Below, in pieces: positions 36,617-46,853 of a DNA stretch of 64,000 nt. Both the position numbers and the translations under genes were made by a program. This DNA comes from Erwinia sp. SLM-02 (GTDB lineage Bacteria > Pseudomonadota > Gammaproteobacteria > Enterobacterales > Enterobacteriaceae), in NCBI RefSeq assembly GCF_037450285.1, contig NZ_JAQISN010000002.1:744001-808000 (forward strand), given 5' to 3'. Within the stretch, counting starts at the first letter, position 1. Each line of letters opens with the position of its first letter. Under the pieces are notes generated by a model that made no database searches, was not told the origin of the DNA, and saw only the letters and a program-made list of their open reading frames with translations.

Positions 36617-38050
36617 TTACAACAAACGTTGATAGAGATCGCGGTAGGCCACAGCAGCCACCTGCCAGCTAAAATCCATCCCCATAGCCTGGCGCTGAAC
36701 ATAGCGCCAGAGCGAAGGACGGGACCAGAGGACGAAAGCACGTCGGATAGCGCGCAGCAGTGACCACGCGTTGCTATCTTCAAACACAAAACCGCTGGCG
36801 ATCCCGTCTGCAAGGTTCTCCAGCGAACAATCATTGACCGTATCGGCCAGGCCACCGGTGCGCCGCACCAGCGGCAGGGTGCCGTATTTCAAGCCATAGA
36901 GCTGAGTCAGGCCGCAGGGCTCAAAGCGGCTGGGCACCAGAATCACATCCGCACCGCCCATAATGCGGTGGGAGAACGCTTCGTGATAGCCGATCTGTAC
37001 GCCCACCTGGCCCGGATATTCGGCAGCGGCGGCCAGGAATCCCTGCTGCAGGACCGCATCTCCGGCCCCCAGCAGCACCAGCTGACCGCCCTGCTCCAGC
37101 AGGCCCGGCAGTGCTTCCAGCACCAGATCCAGCCCTTTCTGTTTCGTCAGGCGACTGACGACGGCGAAGATCGGTGCCTTCTCGTCAATTTTCAGCCCCA
37201 TGGCGATTTGCAGCTGCCGTTTATTCTCAACCTTGGTGTCCAGAACATCGCGGTTGTAGCGCGCTGTCAGCAGCGGATCGTGCTGTGGATCCCAGATAGC
37301 CGGATCCACCCCGTTCAGAATGCCGCTCAGCCGCCCTTCCAGCTGGCGCTGTTTCAGCAGGTCTTCCATGCCGTATCCGAACTCCGGCTGGGTGATTTCC
37401 TGGGCATACGTTGGGCTGACCGCCGTGATGTGGTCGGCGTAAAACAGCCCGGCTTTGAGATAGGAGATCTGGCCAAAAAACTCCAGGCCGTACATATTGA
37501 AGAACGAACGCGGTAGCTGGATCTGCTCCAGATGGTGCGCGTTAAACAGCCCCTGATACGCCAGGTTGTGCACGGTAAACACCGACTTCGCCGGGCGGCC
37601 ACGGGCGGCCAGATAGGCACAGGTCAGACCGGCATGCCAGTCGTGCGCATGAACCACATCGGGACGCCAGAAGGTATCCAGACCACAGGCCATTTCACAG
37701 CCCATCCAGCCCAGCAGCGCAAAGCGCAGATAGTTGTCGGTATAGGCAAACTGTGACTCGTCGTGATACGGACTGCCCGGTCTGTCATAAAGCCCCGGCG
37801 CATCGATCAGGTAGATCCCGACCCCGTCATAGTGGCCGAACAGCAGTTCGACATAGCCGGCAAAGGTTTGCAGTTTTGCCACCACGACCGCATCGACAAC
37901 CCCTTTTTTCAGATCGGGGAATGCCGGAAGTAACACACGCGTATCTATTCCTGCTGCAATCTGCGCCGCCGGTAATGCCCCAACAACATCAGCAAGCCCG
38001 CCGGTTTTCAGCAGCGGGAAAATCTCTGAACAGACATGTAACACCTGCAT
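36617..38050 (-). CDS. glgA: Glycogen synthase GlgA
   Basis: A 477-residue GT5-family GT-B enzyme that extends alpha-1,4-glucan from ADP-glucose. The ADP-glucose-binding motif KTGGLADVVGALP is at residues 16-28, and the C-terminal EX7E-type region is PSRFEPCGLTQLYGLKYGTLPLVRRTGGL. It starts at ATG 38050, 57 bp after glgC, with a hairpin between. Confidence 0.97.
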   Translation of the reverse strand: MQVLHVCSEIFPLLKTGGLADVVGALPAAQIAAGIDTRVLLPAFPDLKKGVVDAVVVAKLQTFAGYVELLFGHYDGVGIYLIDAPGLYDRPGSPYHDESQFAYTDNYLRFALLGWMGCEMACGLDTFWRPDVVHAHDWHAGLTCAYLAARGRPAKSVFTVHNLAYQGLFNAHHLEQIQLPRSFFNMYGLEFFGQISYLKAGLFYADHITAVSPTYAQEITQPEFGYGMEDLLKQRQLEGRLSGILNGVDPAIWDPQHDPLLTARYNRDVLDTKVENKRQLQIAMGLKIDEKAPIFAVVSRLTKQKGLDLVLEALPGLLEQGGQLVLLGAGDAVLQQGFLAAAAEYPGQVGVQIGYHEAFSHRIMGGADVILVPSRFEPCGLTQLYGLKYGTLPLVRRTGGLADTVNDCSLENLADGIASGFVFEDSNAWSLLRAIRRAFVLWSRPSLWRYVQRQAMGMDFSWQVAAVAYRDLYQRLL

Positions 38051-38073
38051 TATCGGCTCCTTAACAGTGCCAG

Positions 38074-38100
38074 AACGTGATGCTGTCAGGGCATCACGTT
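38074..38100 (-). repeat. Intercistronic hairpin between glgC and glgA
   Basis: The arms AACGTGATGC and GCATCACGTT form a perfect stem in the glgC-glgA gap. On the coding strand no U-run follows, so it is more likely an mRNA-processing or stability element than a terminator. Confidence 0.55.
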
Positions 38101-38107
38101 TTTCCGC

Positions 38108-39397
38108 CTAGCTGATCCAGCCGAGCTTCGCCAGCATGGTCCTTGTGACCAGAACAATCCCCTCTTCCGATCGGTGGAAACGCCGCGCATCATCATCCGG
38201 ATTTTCACCAATCACCGTTCCTTCTGGCAGCACGCAGGCGCGGTCGATCACGCAGCGACGCAGGCGGCAGGAGCGTCCTACCTCCACGTCCGGCAGTAAC
38301 ACCGACGACTCAATATTGCAGAAGGAGTTAATTCGAACCCGGGAGAACAGCACCGAGTTCACTACCACCGAGCCGGAAATGATACAGCCTCCCGACACCA
38401 GGGAATTCATTGTCATACCGTGGCTGCCCGACCGATCCTGGACGAATTTCGCCGGCGGCAGCGGTTCCATATGGGTGCGAATAGGCCAGGTACTGTCGTA
38501 CATGTCCAGCTCCGGGGTAACCGAAGCCAGATCGAGATTCGCCTTCCAGTAGGCTTCCAGCGTACCGACGTCGCGCCAGTAGGGCTCGCTTGGCTCCCCG
38601 CTCTGTACGCAGGACAAACTGAAGGAGTGCGCCAGTGCTTCACCGCTGGCGACGATCTTCGGCAGCAGATCTTTGCCGAAGTCGTGGTCGGATTCCGGCA
38701 GATCCTGATCCGCTTCCAGCAGCCCGTAAAGATAGTCGGCGTCAAATACGTAGATCCCCATGCTGGCCAGCGCCTTGCTGTCATCACCGGGCATCGACGG
38801 TGGATCGGCGGGTTTCTCCAGAAATTCCACCACGCGGTTGTTTTCATCCACCTTCATCACACCAAACGAGCTTGCCTCCTCCAGCGGGACCGGCAGACAG
38901 GCGATGGTGCAGCGCGCGTCGTTTTCAACGTGGTCGATCAGCATGCGCGAGTAATCCATCTTGTAGATATGGTCGCCTGCCAGAATCACGATGTACTTGG
39001 CGCGATAGCGTCGGATGATGTCGAGGTTCTGGGTGACCGCATCGGCGGTACCGCGATACCAGTGTTCCGTCGACAGCCGCTGCTGCGCAGGCAGAAGATC
39101 GACGAATTCGTTCATCTCTTCATTCAAAAACGACCAGCCGCGCTGAATGTGCTGCACCAGCGTATGCGACTGATACTGGGTGATCACTGCGATCCGGCGG
39201 ATCCCCGAATTGAGACAGTTGGAGAGTGCGAAGTCGATGATGCGGAACTTGCCGCCGAAGTGCACCGCCGGTTTCGCGCGCTTGGCGGTCAGATCGCGCA
39301 GGCGCGTCCCCCGGCCGCCGGCGAGGATCAGGGAAACGGTTTGCGTTGGCAGTTGTCTTGCCAGCATCAGAGGATCGTGCTTATTAGATTTAGCCAT
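38108..39397 (-). CDS. glgC: Glucose-1-phosphate adenylyltransferase GlgC
   Basis: A 429-residue enzyme that makes ADP-glucose, the control point of glycogen synthesis. The nucleotidyltransferase motif LILAGGRGTRLRDLT is near residue 25-39 and follows the N-terminal allosteric segment KHDPLMLARQLPTQ. ILAGDHIYKMDY and the C-terminal left-handed beta-helix (GGCIISGSVVVNSVLF) complete the family layout. In E. coli it is activated by fructose-1,6-bisphosphate and inhibited by AMP. It lies three bases after glgX. Confidence 0.97.
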   Translation of the reverse strand: MAKSNKHDPLMLARQLPTQTVSLILAGGRGTRLRDLTAKRAKPAVHFGGKFRIIDFALSNCLNSGIRRIAVITQYQSHTLVQHIQRGWSFLNEEMNEFVDLLPAQQRLSTEHWYRGTADAVTQNLDIIRRYRAKYIVILAGDHIYKMDYSRMLIDHVENDARCTIACLPVPLEEASSFGVMKVDENNRVVEFLEKPADPPSMPGDDSKALASMGIYVFDADYLYGLLEADQDLPESDHDFGKDLLPKIVASGEALAHSFSLSCVQSGEPSEPYWRDVGTLEAYWKANLDLASVTPELDMYDSTWPIRTHMEPLPPAKFVQDRSGSHGMTMNSLVSGGCIISGSVVVNSVLFSRVRINSFCNIESSVLLPDVEVGRSCRLRRCVIDRACVLPEGTVIGENPDDDARRFHRSEEGIVLVTRTMLAKLGWIS

Positions 39398-39400
39398 GCC

Positions 39401-41386
39401 TTACTCCTGGTATGATTTTTCCTGGAACACACACACACCGTGCGCTGCGCCATGCCAGACAGTTAACAGGATCGGGTTATCTTCCCCGGCAAAGGGCGGA
39501 ATGGCGTGCCAATTCCCCTGAGGTAATACCAGATCGCACACTTCTTCGGTGGCGTTGAGCACGATAAGCCAGTGCTGTGAAAGCCGGATTTGCAAACGAT
39601 GTGCTCCCTGCTGCCACTCACTGGTACTCAGCGGCTGACCCTGGTGATTCAGCCACTCGACGTTTCCATCGCCTTCCTGCCACCAGCAATCGCTCTGCAG
39701 CGCCGGAATACGACGGCGCAAATGGATTAACGCGGCGGTGAAGGAAAACAGCCCGCTGTCGTGATGCTGCCAGTCAAGCCAGGTCAGCGGGTTATCCTGG
39801 CAATAGGCATTATTATTTCCGTGCTGGCTGTGGCCGTGTTCATCCCCCGCCAGCAGCATCGGCGTTCCCTGCGCCAGCAGCAGCGTGGCCAGCAGGCCAT
39901 GCACGCTGCGGCGGCGATGCTCCGTAATAAGCAGCGGCGCACGCAGCCCTTCAACGCCGTGGTTGTGACTGAAGTTATTATTACTGCCATCGCGGTTGTC
40001 TTCGCCGTTAGCTTCGTTGTGCTTATGATTAAAGCTGACGACGTCGCGCAGGGTAAAACCGTCATGCGCGGTGATCAGATTAATGCTGCTGGAAGGTCGC
40101 CGGCCGTCGCGCTGAAAGACGTCGCTCGACGCCGCAAAGCGTCGGGCAAACTCGCCGTTGGAGAGATCGCCGTACAGCCAGTAGCGGCGGGCAGCATCGC
40201 GGAAGTGGTCATTCCATTCGGCAAACGGCACCGGGAAATTGCCCACCTGATAGCCGCCTGGCCCGATATCCCACGGCTCGGCGATCGTTTTGCACCGTGA
40301 CAGTAGCGGATCGGCGGCTATCGCCTGAAACAGCGGCGCATCGCGCCGGTAGTCAGGCGTGCGGCCCAGGACCGTGGCAAGATCGAAGCGGAAGCCGTCA
40401 ACGTGGCACACCTCCACCCAGTAACGCAGGCAGTCAAGCGCCCACGCCATCACCTGCGGATGGCTGAGATTTTGCGTATTGCCGCAGCCGGTCCAGTTCT
40501 GGTATTCGCCCTGCTCCGTCAGCCAGTAGTAGCTCTGGTTATCAATGCCGCGCATCGACAGCATCGGGCCGGTTTCTTCCAGCTCCGCCGTGTGGTTAAA
40601 CACCACGTCCAGAATTACCTCGATCCCTGCCTGATGCAGCGCTTTCACCGCCCGCTGGAACTCTTCGCGCGCGTTCTGCCCGGCAGCATAGCGGGTATCC
40701 AGCGCGTAGCAGGCCAGCGGGTTGTAGCCCCAGTAGTTGGTCAGCCCCATGCGCTGCAGCCGCGGCTCGCTGGCGAAGCAGGCCACCGGCAGCAGCTCGA
40801 GGCTGGTGATCCCCAGCCGCTGAAAATAGGCAATCATCACCGGATGCCCCAGCGCGGCGTAGGTGCCGCGGATCTCCGGCGGAAGATCGGGATGCTGGCA
40901 GGTCAGGCCGCGCACATGCGCTTCGTAAATCACCGTGCTGCCCCAGGGAACCCGCGGCGCGGCGTCATCTTCCCAGTCGAAGTCATCGGCCAGCACCACG
41001 CATTTCGGCGCGATGCTGCCGTTATCCACAGCGTCCGGTTCCCGGTCGCCGCACTGAAAACGCGGATCGTCGGTCACCTCACCCTGTACCTCATGCGCGC
41101 AGGGATCCACCAGCAGCTTCGCCGGATTAAACCGTTTACCCTGTTCCGGTGCCCACGGACCGTGTACCCGATAGCCGTAGCGCTGGCCCGGATGGATGGC
41201 TGGCAGGTAACCGTGCCAGATATCGCCGCTGCGCGCGGGCAGATCGATACGTTTCTCGCGGCCTTTTTCATCAAACAGGCACAGCTCCACGCGCTCCGCA
41301 TGCTGAGAGAACAGCGTAAAATTCACGCCTTTCCCGTCATAGCTGGCCCCGAGAGGCTGCGGTTTACCTGAACGTATCGGTGCCAT
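39401..41386 (-). CDS. glgX: Glycogen debranching enzyme GlgX
   Basis: A 661-residue GH13 enzyme that removes alpha-1,6-linked maltotetraosyl branches left by GlgP. An N-terminal CBM48 module (PLGASYDGKGVNFTLFSQHAERV) precedes the barrel. Catalytic motifs include DVVFNHTAE, the nucleophile Asp in VDGFRFDLATVLGR, the acid Glu in IAEPWDIGPGGY, and NLITAHDGFTLRD. It starts four bases after glgB and ends three before glgC. Confidence 0.96.
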   Translation of the reverse strand: MAPIRSGKPQPLGASYDGKGVNFTLFSQHAERVELCLFDEKGREKRIDLPARSGDIWHGYLPAIHPGQRYGYRVHGPWAPEQGKRFNPAKLLVDPCAHEVQGEVTDDPRFQCGDREPDAVDNGSIAPKCVVLADDFDWEDDAAPRVPWGSTVIYEAHVRGLTCQHPDLPPEIRGTYAALGHPVMIAYFQRLGITSLELLPVACFASEPRLQRMGLTNYWGYNPLACYALDTRYAAGQNAREEFQRAVKALHQAGIEVILDVVFNHTAELEETGPMLSMRGIDNQSYYWLTEQGEYQNWTGCGNTQNLSHPQVMAWALDCLRYWVEVCHVDGFRFDLATVLGRTPDYRRDAPLFQAIAADPLLSRCKTIAEPWDIGPGGYQVGNFPVPFAEWNDHFRDAARRYWLYGDLSNGEFARRFAASSDVFQRDGRRPSSSINLITAHDGFTLRDVVSFNHKHNEANGEDNRDGSNNNFSHNHGVEGLRAPLLITEHRRRSVHGLLATLLLAQGTPMLLAGDEHGHSQHGNNNAYCQDNPLTWLDWQHHDSGLFSFTAALIHLRRRIPALQSDCWWQEGDGNVEWLNHQGQPLSTSEWQQGAHRLQIRLSQHWLIVLNATEEVCDLVLPQGNWHAIPPFAGEDNPILLTVWHGAAHGVCVFQEKSYQE

Positions 41387-41390
41387 GAGA

Positions 41391-43574
41391 TTACGCCTCC
41401 CGAACCAGCCACAGGGTGGAGAGCGGCGGCAGCGTCAGGCTCAGCGAGTGGCTGCGATTATGGCTGCCCCAGTCGTCGGTATCGATCGTGCCGCAGTTGC
41501 CGAGATTGCCGCCGTGATAGTGGCCGGAATCGGTGTTCAGCACTTCACGCCAGCGCCCGCCCTGCGAGACGCCAAAGCGGTAATTTTCACGCGGTACGGG
41601 GGTGAAATTACTGGCGACGATCAGCTCATTACCCTCTCTGTCGCGGCGAACAAACACAAAGACCGAGTTTTCAAAATCATCCACGACCAGCCACTCAAAT
41701 CCGGCCGGTTCAAAGTCGAGCTGATGCAGTGCCGGGAAGGCGCGGTAGGTGTGGTTGAGATCGCGCACCAGCCGCTGCACGCCGTTATGCCAGCTATCGC
41801 CGCCCTCCAGCAGGTGCCAGTCCAGGCTGCTGTCGTGATCCCACTCGCGCCCCTGGGCAAATTCGTTACCCATAAACAGCAGTTTTTTGCCGGGGAAGCC
41901 GAACATCCAGCCGTAATAGGCGCGAAGGTTAGCGAATTTCTGCCAGGCATCGCCCGGCATACGGTCAAGAATCGATCGTTTGCCGTGCACCACTTCATCG
42001 TGTGACAGCGGCAGCACAAAGTTTTCGGTGTAGTTGTAGAGCATACCGAAGGTCAATAAATCGTGATGATAGCGGCGGTGAACCGGATCCAGCTTCATGT
42101 AGTCGAGGGTGTCGTGCATCCAGCCGAGGTTCCATTTGAACCAGAATCCCAGCCCGCCCATTTCCGGCGGGCGCGAGACGCCGTTAAAGTCCGTCGACTC
42201 TTCGGCCACGGTGATGGAGCCCGGCGCGGCGTGGCCCAGCGTGCGGTTGGTGTAGCGCAGGAAGGAGATAGCCTCCAGATTTTCCCGCCCGCCGTAGTAG
42301 TTCGGCACCCATTCGCCTTCGGCACGGCTGTAGTCGCGATATATCATCGAGGCCACAGCATCCACCCGCAGCCCATCAATGCCAAACCGTTCTATCCAGT
42401 ACAGCGCATTGCCCGCCAGGTAATTGCTCACCTCCCGGCGGCCAAAGTTGTAGATCAGGGTATTCCAATCCTGATGGAAGCCCTCGCGCGGATCGCTGTG
42501 TTCATACAGATTCGTGCCGTCAAAGTTGGACAGGCCAAATTCGTCAGAGGGGAAATGCCCCGGAACCCAGTCGAGCAGCACGTTAAGCCCGGCGTTGTGC
42601 GCCGCGGCGATAAACGAGCGGAATTCGTCGCGGGTACCAAAACGTCGGGTGGGCGCGTAAAGGCCCAGCGGCTGATAGCCCCAACTGCCGTCGAAGGGAT
42701 GCTCGTTTATCGGCATCAGTTCCAGGTGGGTGAATCCCATCTCCACGGCATAAGGCACCAGCTGTTCCTCCAGCTCTTTGTAGCTCAGCCAGAAGTTGTT
42801 ATCGGTATGCCGACGCCAGGATCCCAGATGCACCTCGTAAATTGAGATCGGGGCATCAAAGCCGTTGGCACGCTGGCGCTCGGGGGAAATTTCGGTCTTT
42901 TCCGGCAGGCCGCAGATCATAGAGGCGGTCTGAGGACGCATCTGGGCTTCAAAAGCGTACGGATCGGCCTTCATCCGCAGCTGGCCGTGGGCATCAACGA
43001 TTTCGAATTTGTACAGCTGCCCGGGCCGGGCGGCCGGAATAAACAGCTCCCAAACACCCAGCTCGCGACGGAAGCGCATTGGATGGCGGCGACCGTCCCA
43101 GTAGTTAAACTCGCCCACTACCGAAACGCGCTGGGCGTTGGGTGCCCAGACGGCAAAGCGCGTGCCGATCACGCCATCAATCACATCGGCGTGCGCGCCC
43201 ATTTTTTCATAGGGCCGCAGGTGAGTGCCTTCCGCCAGCAGCCAGCTGTCCATTTCGGGCAGCAGCGAGCCAAACCGGTAGGCATCATCAATCAGGTTTT
43301 GCTGGCCGTGCCACGTCACCGCCAGCTGATAGCGAAACATATTCTTGCGGCGGGGGATCACCGCCTGGAAAAAACCGCGCCCGTCCAGGCACTCCAGCTG
43401 CGCGCATTTACGGCCGGTACTGGTTTCAATGACCCAGACTTCGCTGGCGTCCGGCAACAGTGCGCGAACCACCAACCCTTTAGCAGTTTGATGCATACCC
43501 AACAGAGAAAAAGGGTCAGCGAGGTGACCAGAAAGTAAAGCGTTAATCACACGGCGATCGGCAAGCTCTGACAT
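41391..43574 (-). CDS. glgB: 1,4-alpha-glucan branching enzyme GlgB
   Basis: A 727-residue GH13 enzyme that forms alpha-1,6 branches in glycogen. The N-terminal CBM48-type domains are followed by the barrel with DWVPGHFP, the nucleophile Asp in GIDGLRVDAVASMIYRDY, the acid Glu in VAEESTDFNGVSRP, and PLSHDEVVHGK. The ATG at 43574 (MSELADRRVINALLSGHLADPF) matches E. coli GlgB and has GGAAG upstream. The frame extends further upstream without similarity. It is first in glgBXCAP. Confidence 0.97.
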   Translation of the reverse strand: MSELADRRVINALLSGHLADPFSLLGMHQTAKGLVVRALLPDASEVWVIETSTGRKCAQLECLDGRGFFQAVIPRRKNMFRYQLAVTWHGQQNLIDDAYRFGSLLPEMDSWLLAEGTHLRPYEKMGAHADVIDGVIGTRFAVWAPNAQRVSVVGEFNYWDGRRHPMRFRRELGVWELFIPAARPGQLYKFEIVDAHGQLRMKADPYAFEAQMRPQTASMICGLPEKTEISPERQRANGFDAPISIYEVHLGSWRRHTDNNFWLSYKELEEQLVPYAVEMGFTHLELMPINEHPFDGSWGYQPLGLYAPTRRFGTRDEFRSFIAAAHNAGLNVLLDWVPGHFPSDEFGLSNFDGTNLYEHSDPREGFHQDWNTLIYNFGRREVSNYLAGNALYWIERFGIDGLRVDAVASMIYRDYSRAEGEWVPNYYGGRENLEAISFLRYTNRTLGHAAPGSITVAEESTDFNGVSRPPEMGGLGFWFKWNLGWMHDTLDYMKLDPVHRRYHHDLLTFGMLYNYTENFVLPLSHDEVVHGKRSILDRMPGDAWQKFANLRAYYGWMFGFPGKKLLFMGNEFAQGREWDHDSSLDWHLLEGGDSWHNGVQRLVRDLNHTYRAFPALHQLDFEPAGFEWLVVDDFENSVFVFVRRDREGNELIVASNFTPVPRENYRFGVSQGGRWREVLNTDSGHYHGGNLGNCGTIDTDDWGSHNRSHSLSLTLPPLSTLWLVREA

Positions 43575-44000
43575 GACTTTCTTCCCATGATAGATGGCAG
43601 GCGATATCTGGGCGTTTTCCGCCCACGACATACTCTGCTCTTCATTGAGCCTAATCGCATGCTGCTGGAGAGGTGACCATCCACTGGAAAAACCACCGCG
43701 GCACGCGAGAATAAACCCTTAAGCGAAACTTTTTTTAACTGATGGAACAACGACTGATTTAAGCATAGCCAGGTGACAACAATAGCCGCGTACGAAAGCG
43801 TAAATATATTTCTTTCACATCAAACTGAACTGCTGTTAAGGCATAAGGCAGGAACGTCAGAAGCTTCTTAGACGCCAGATGGGCTGAGCCCCGAATCAGG
43901 CGGAAAAACTCAGAACGGTGGATCGGGTATTCGGAAAAACGGGTAATAGCGGGTGGTGCCGTTAGTGATAATGACTGAATCAGAAAATAACAAACAGACA
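43575..44000. other. glgB upstream region and glgB-asd spacer
   Basis: About 425 bp between asd and glgB. It should contain the glg promoter. I see no gene and no confident site in it apart from the asd terminator that begins at 44001. Confidence 0.5.
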
Positions 44001-44030
44001 CTTTCCCCTGCCGCAGGCGACAGGGGAAAG
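44001..44030 (-). terminator. Terminator hairpin of asd
   Basis: The perfect ten-base arms CTTTCCCCTG and CAGGGGAAAG have a ten-base loop and begin 9 bp past the asd stop. The following minus-strand sequence is only moderately U-rich (TGTCTGTTTG). Confidence 0.7.
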
Positions 44031-44039
44031 CGCGGCCGA

Positions 44040-45149
44040 TTAGCCTACCAGCAGGCGCAGCATACGGCGCAGCGGTTCAGCCGCGCCCCACAGCAGCTGG
44101 TCGCCAACGGTGAAGGCAGAAAGGTATTCCGGCCCCATATTCAGCTTACGCAAACGGCCTACCGGCGTGTTCAGCGTGCCGGTGACCGCTGCAGGCGTCA
44201 GTTCACGCATCGTCAACTCACGGTCATTCGGCACCACTTTCACCCACTCGTTGTGGGAGGCCAGCAGCTGGGTTATCTCATCCAGCGGCACGTCTTTTTT
44301 CAGTTTCAGCGTAAAGGCCTGGCTGTGGCAGCGCAGCGCACCGACGCGAACGCACAGACCGTCAACGGGAATGACGCTGTCAGTGCGCAGGATTTTGTTG
44401 GTTTCCGCCTGGCCTTTCCACTCTTCGCGGCTCTGGCCGTTATCCAGCTGTTTGTCGATCCATGGGATCAGGCTGCCGGCCAGCGGTACGCCGAAGTTAT
44501 CGGTAGGCAGGGTGCCGCTGCGGGTCAGCTCGGTCACCCGGCGCTCGATGTCGAGGATCGCCGATGCCGGATTTTGCAGCTCTTTCGCCACGTGGTCATG
44601 CAGCATGCCCATCTGAGCCAGCAGTTCGCGCATGTGGCGCGCGCCGCCGCCGGATGCCGCCTGATAGGTGGCAACGGATGCCCACTCCACCAGATCGTTG
44701 GCAAACAGACCGCCCAGCGACATCAGCATCAGGCTGACCGTGCAGTTACCGCCCACGAAGGTTTTAATGCCGTTGTTCAGGCCGTCGTGGATAACCTGGT
44801 GGTTCACCGGGTCGAGGATAATAATCGCATCGTCCTTCATGCGCAGCGTGGAAGCAGCGTCAATCCAGTAACCCTGCCAGCCAGCGGCACGCAGTTTTGG
44901 ATAGACTTCACTGGTGTAATCGCCACCCTGGCAGGTGATGATGATATCCAGCGCGCTCAGCGCATCAATATCAAACGCATCCTGCAGCGTACCGGCAGAG
45001 CGGCCGCCAAACTCCGGCGCGGCCTGGCCGTGCTGGGAAGTGGAGAAAAACACCGGTCGAACAACGTCAAAGTCACGTTCTTCGATCATACGCTGCATCA
45101 GCACGGAACCAACCATGCCACGCCAACCGACAAGTCCTACAGTTTTCAT
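44040..45149 (-). CDS. asd: Aspartate-semialdehyde dehydrogenase Asd
   Basis: A 369-residue enzyme that converts aspartyl phosphate to aspartate semialdehyde with NADPH, the step after aspartokinase. The nucleotide motif GLVGWRGMVGSVLMQRM is at the N-terminus. The catalytic Cys is in GGNCTVSLML, and the substrate-binding Arg and His lie in RVGALRCHSQAF. It is a single gene between glgB and gntU, as in E. coli. Confidence 0.97.
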   Translation of the reverse strand: MKTVGLVGWRGMVGSVLMQRMIEERDFDVVRPVFFSTSQHGQAAPEFGGRSAGTLQDAFDIDALSALDIIITCQGGDYTSEVYPKLRAAGWQGYWIDAASTLRMKDDAIIILDPVNHQVIHDGLNNGIKTFVGGNCTVSLMLMSLGGLFANDLVEWASVATYQAASGGGARHMRELLAQMGMLHDHVAKELQNPASAILDIERRVTELTRSGTLPTDNFGVPLAGSLIPWIDKQLDNGQSREEWKGQAETNKILRTDSVIPVDGLCVRVGALRCHSQAFTLKLKKDVPLDEITQLLASHNEWVKVVPNDRELTMRELTPAAVTGTLNTPVGRLRKLNMGPEYLSAFTVGDQLLWGAAEPLRRMLRLLVG

Positions 45150-45467
45150 ATCTACCTTTACCTCGGGCCCGCACTGATAACGCCCGTAATTCAGTTAAAA
45201 TCACCGGAATGTACTCTGTCCAAATCTACAAGGTGCAGCAAAAGTGGCAAGTGAATTAAATCGATTGAGGGAATTTTTTTAGCAGAGGGGCTAATAATCC
45301 ACGGCAGACGGCGTGAGACAGAAGTATTAACCGGAGTCGCGGATGAGGTCAGCAACCCTATTATTGTTGTTAAACTGGATTTTAAGGTGGGTTTTACCGA
45401 GGATTATAGGGATTTTTGCTTATCAGAAGCCGAAACATCGTCATAGAGCGGTAATATACAGAATTGA
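45150..45467. other. asd upstream region
   Basis: About 320 bp between asd and the gntU terminator, in part AT-rich. The asd promoter must lie here. No gene, riboswitch or recognisable operator was found. Confidence 0.5.
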
Positions 45468-45497
45468 GGAGGGGCGGCTCATATTGCCGCCCCTCTC
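45468..45497 (-). terminator. Hairpin downstream of gntU
   Basis: The arms GAGGGGCGGC and GCCGCCCCTC begin six bases past the gntU stop. The U-run is weak (CTCAATTCTG). Confidence 0.65.
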
Positions 45498-45502
45498 ACC
45501 TA

Positions 45503-46843
45503 TTACGACAGCAGCTCGAAAGCGATCATGCCGATAATCGCGCCCACCGTCCCGAGGATGGTTTCCATCATCGTCCAGGTCTTCAGGGTTTGCCCTTCCG
45601 TTGCGCCGGTAAAACGGCCAAACAGCCAGAAGCCGGCGTCGTTGACGTGGCTGAAGATAATTGAGCCTCCGGCAATACAGATCGACAGCGCGGCAAGCTG
45701 CGCACCGGAATAATGCAGCGGCTCAATCACCGGCATAATCAGCCCGACGGCGGTCAGGCAGGCTACGGTCGCCGAGCCCTGAATAATACGTACCGCGCCG
45801 GACAGCACGAAGCAGGCCAGCGCAACCGGCAGGCCCGCGCCGGTCAGCGCATTGCCCAGTGCCGGGCCCACGCCGGAATCCACCAGCACCTGCTTAAATA
45901 CGCCGCCGGCACCGATCACCAGCAGGATTATTCCCGCCGGCTGCAGCGCCGCGCCGCAGATCTGCATCACGCGCTCTTTGTCCATGCCCTGGCGCCAGGC
46001 CAGGCCGTAAATGGCCACCAGACAGGCCAGCAGGATCGCGGTAAACGGGTGGCCGATAAACTCCAGCCACTCATACAGGCGGGAACCGGGTTCGGTAAAG
46101 CGCGCGCCGATGGTTTTCAGCCCCACCAGCACCAGCGGGAACAGGATCAGCGACAGGCTGAAGCCAAACGACGGCAGCTTGCTCTCATCAAATTCGGGAT
46201 GTTCGCTTTCCGCCGGAGGCGTGAACTGCACGTGCTGGCTGATAAAGCGGCCAAACAGCGGACCGGCAATCAGCATGCCCGGGATCGCCGCGCACAGCCC
46301 CAGCAGGATCATCCAGCCGAAATCTGCATGCATCTGCGAGGCCAGCAGCATCGGTGCAGGCCCTGGCAGCAGGAACGCCGCCGCTGCGGCAACCCCGGCA
46401 AACAGCGGGATAACCAGCTTCACCAGGTTATCCCCGGTGCGGCGCGCCACGGCGAAGGCGATACTGATGAGCAGCACCACCGCCACTTCGAAGAACAGCG
46501 GCAGCGCGCAGATCAGTCCGGCAATGCCCATCGCATAGTGCGCGCGGCTTTCGCCGAAGGCCTTCAGCATGCGGATGGCTATCTGGTCAACCGCGCCGGT
46601 TTCATGCAGGATTTTGCCAAACATGGCCCCCAGCGCCACGACAATCGCGAGGAAGCCGAGCGTGCCGCCCATGCCCTTTTCCATCGTCTGGGCGATTTTA
46701 TCCAGCGGCATGCCGGAAAACAGACCGGCACCAATCGACACTAACATCAGCGCCACAAAAGCGTGCATGCGCGCCTTCATCACTAAAAACAGCAGCAGTA
46801 ATACCGAACCCGCTGCGGTCAAAACCAGTGTTGCAGTACTCAT
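45503..46843 (-). CDS. gntU: Gluconate transporter GntU
   Basis: A 446-residue inner-membrane permease of the GntP family with 12-14 hydrophobic segments. Its sequence follows E. coli GntU, the low-affinity gluconate carrier, throughout (SGMPLDKIAQTMEKGMGGTLGFLAIVVALGAMFGK; GSATVACLTAVGL; FSHVNDAGFWLFG). It lies ten bases after gntK, with which it should be co-transcribed under GntR control. Confidence 0.95.
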   Translation of the reverse strand: MSTATLVLTAAGSVLLLLFLVMKARMHAFVALMLVSIGAGLFSGMPLDKIAQTMEKGMGGTLGFLAIVVALGAMFGKILHETGAVDQIAIRMLKAFGESRAHYAMGIAGLICALPLFFEVAVVLLISIAFAVARRTGDNLVKLVIPLFAGVAAAAAFLLPGPAPMLLASQMHADFGWMILLGLCAAIPGMLIAGPLFGRFISQHVQFTPPAESEHPEFDESKLPSFGFSLSLILFPLVLVGLKTIGARFTEPGSRLYEWLEFIGHPFTAILLACLVAIYGLAWRQGMDKERVMQICGAALQPAGIILLVIGAGGVFKQVLVDSGVGPALGNALTGAGLPVALACFVLSGAVRIIQGSATVACLTAVGLIMPVIEPLHYSGAQLAALSICIAGGSIIFSHVNDAGFWLFGRFTGATEGQTLKTWTMMETILGTVGAIIGMIAFELLS

Positions 46844-46853
46844 TACACCCTAC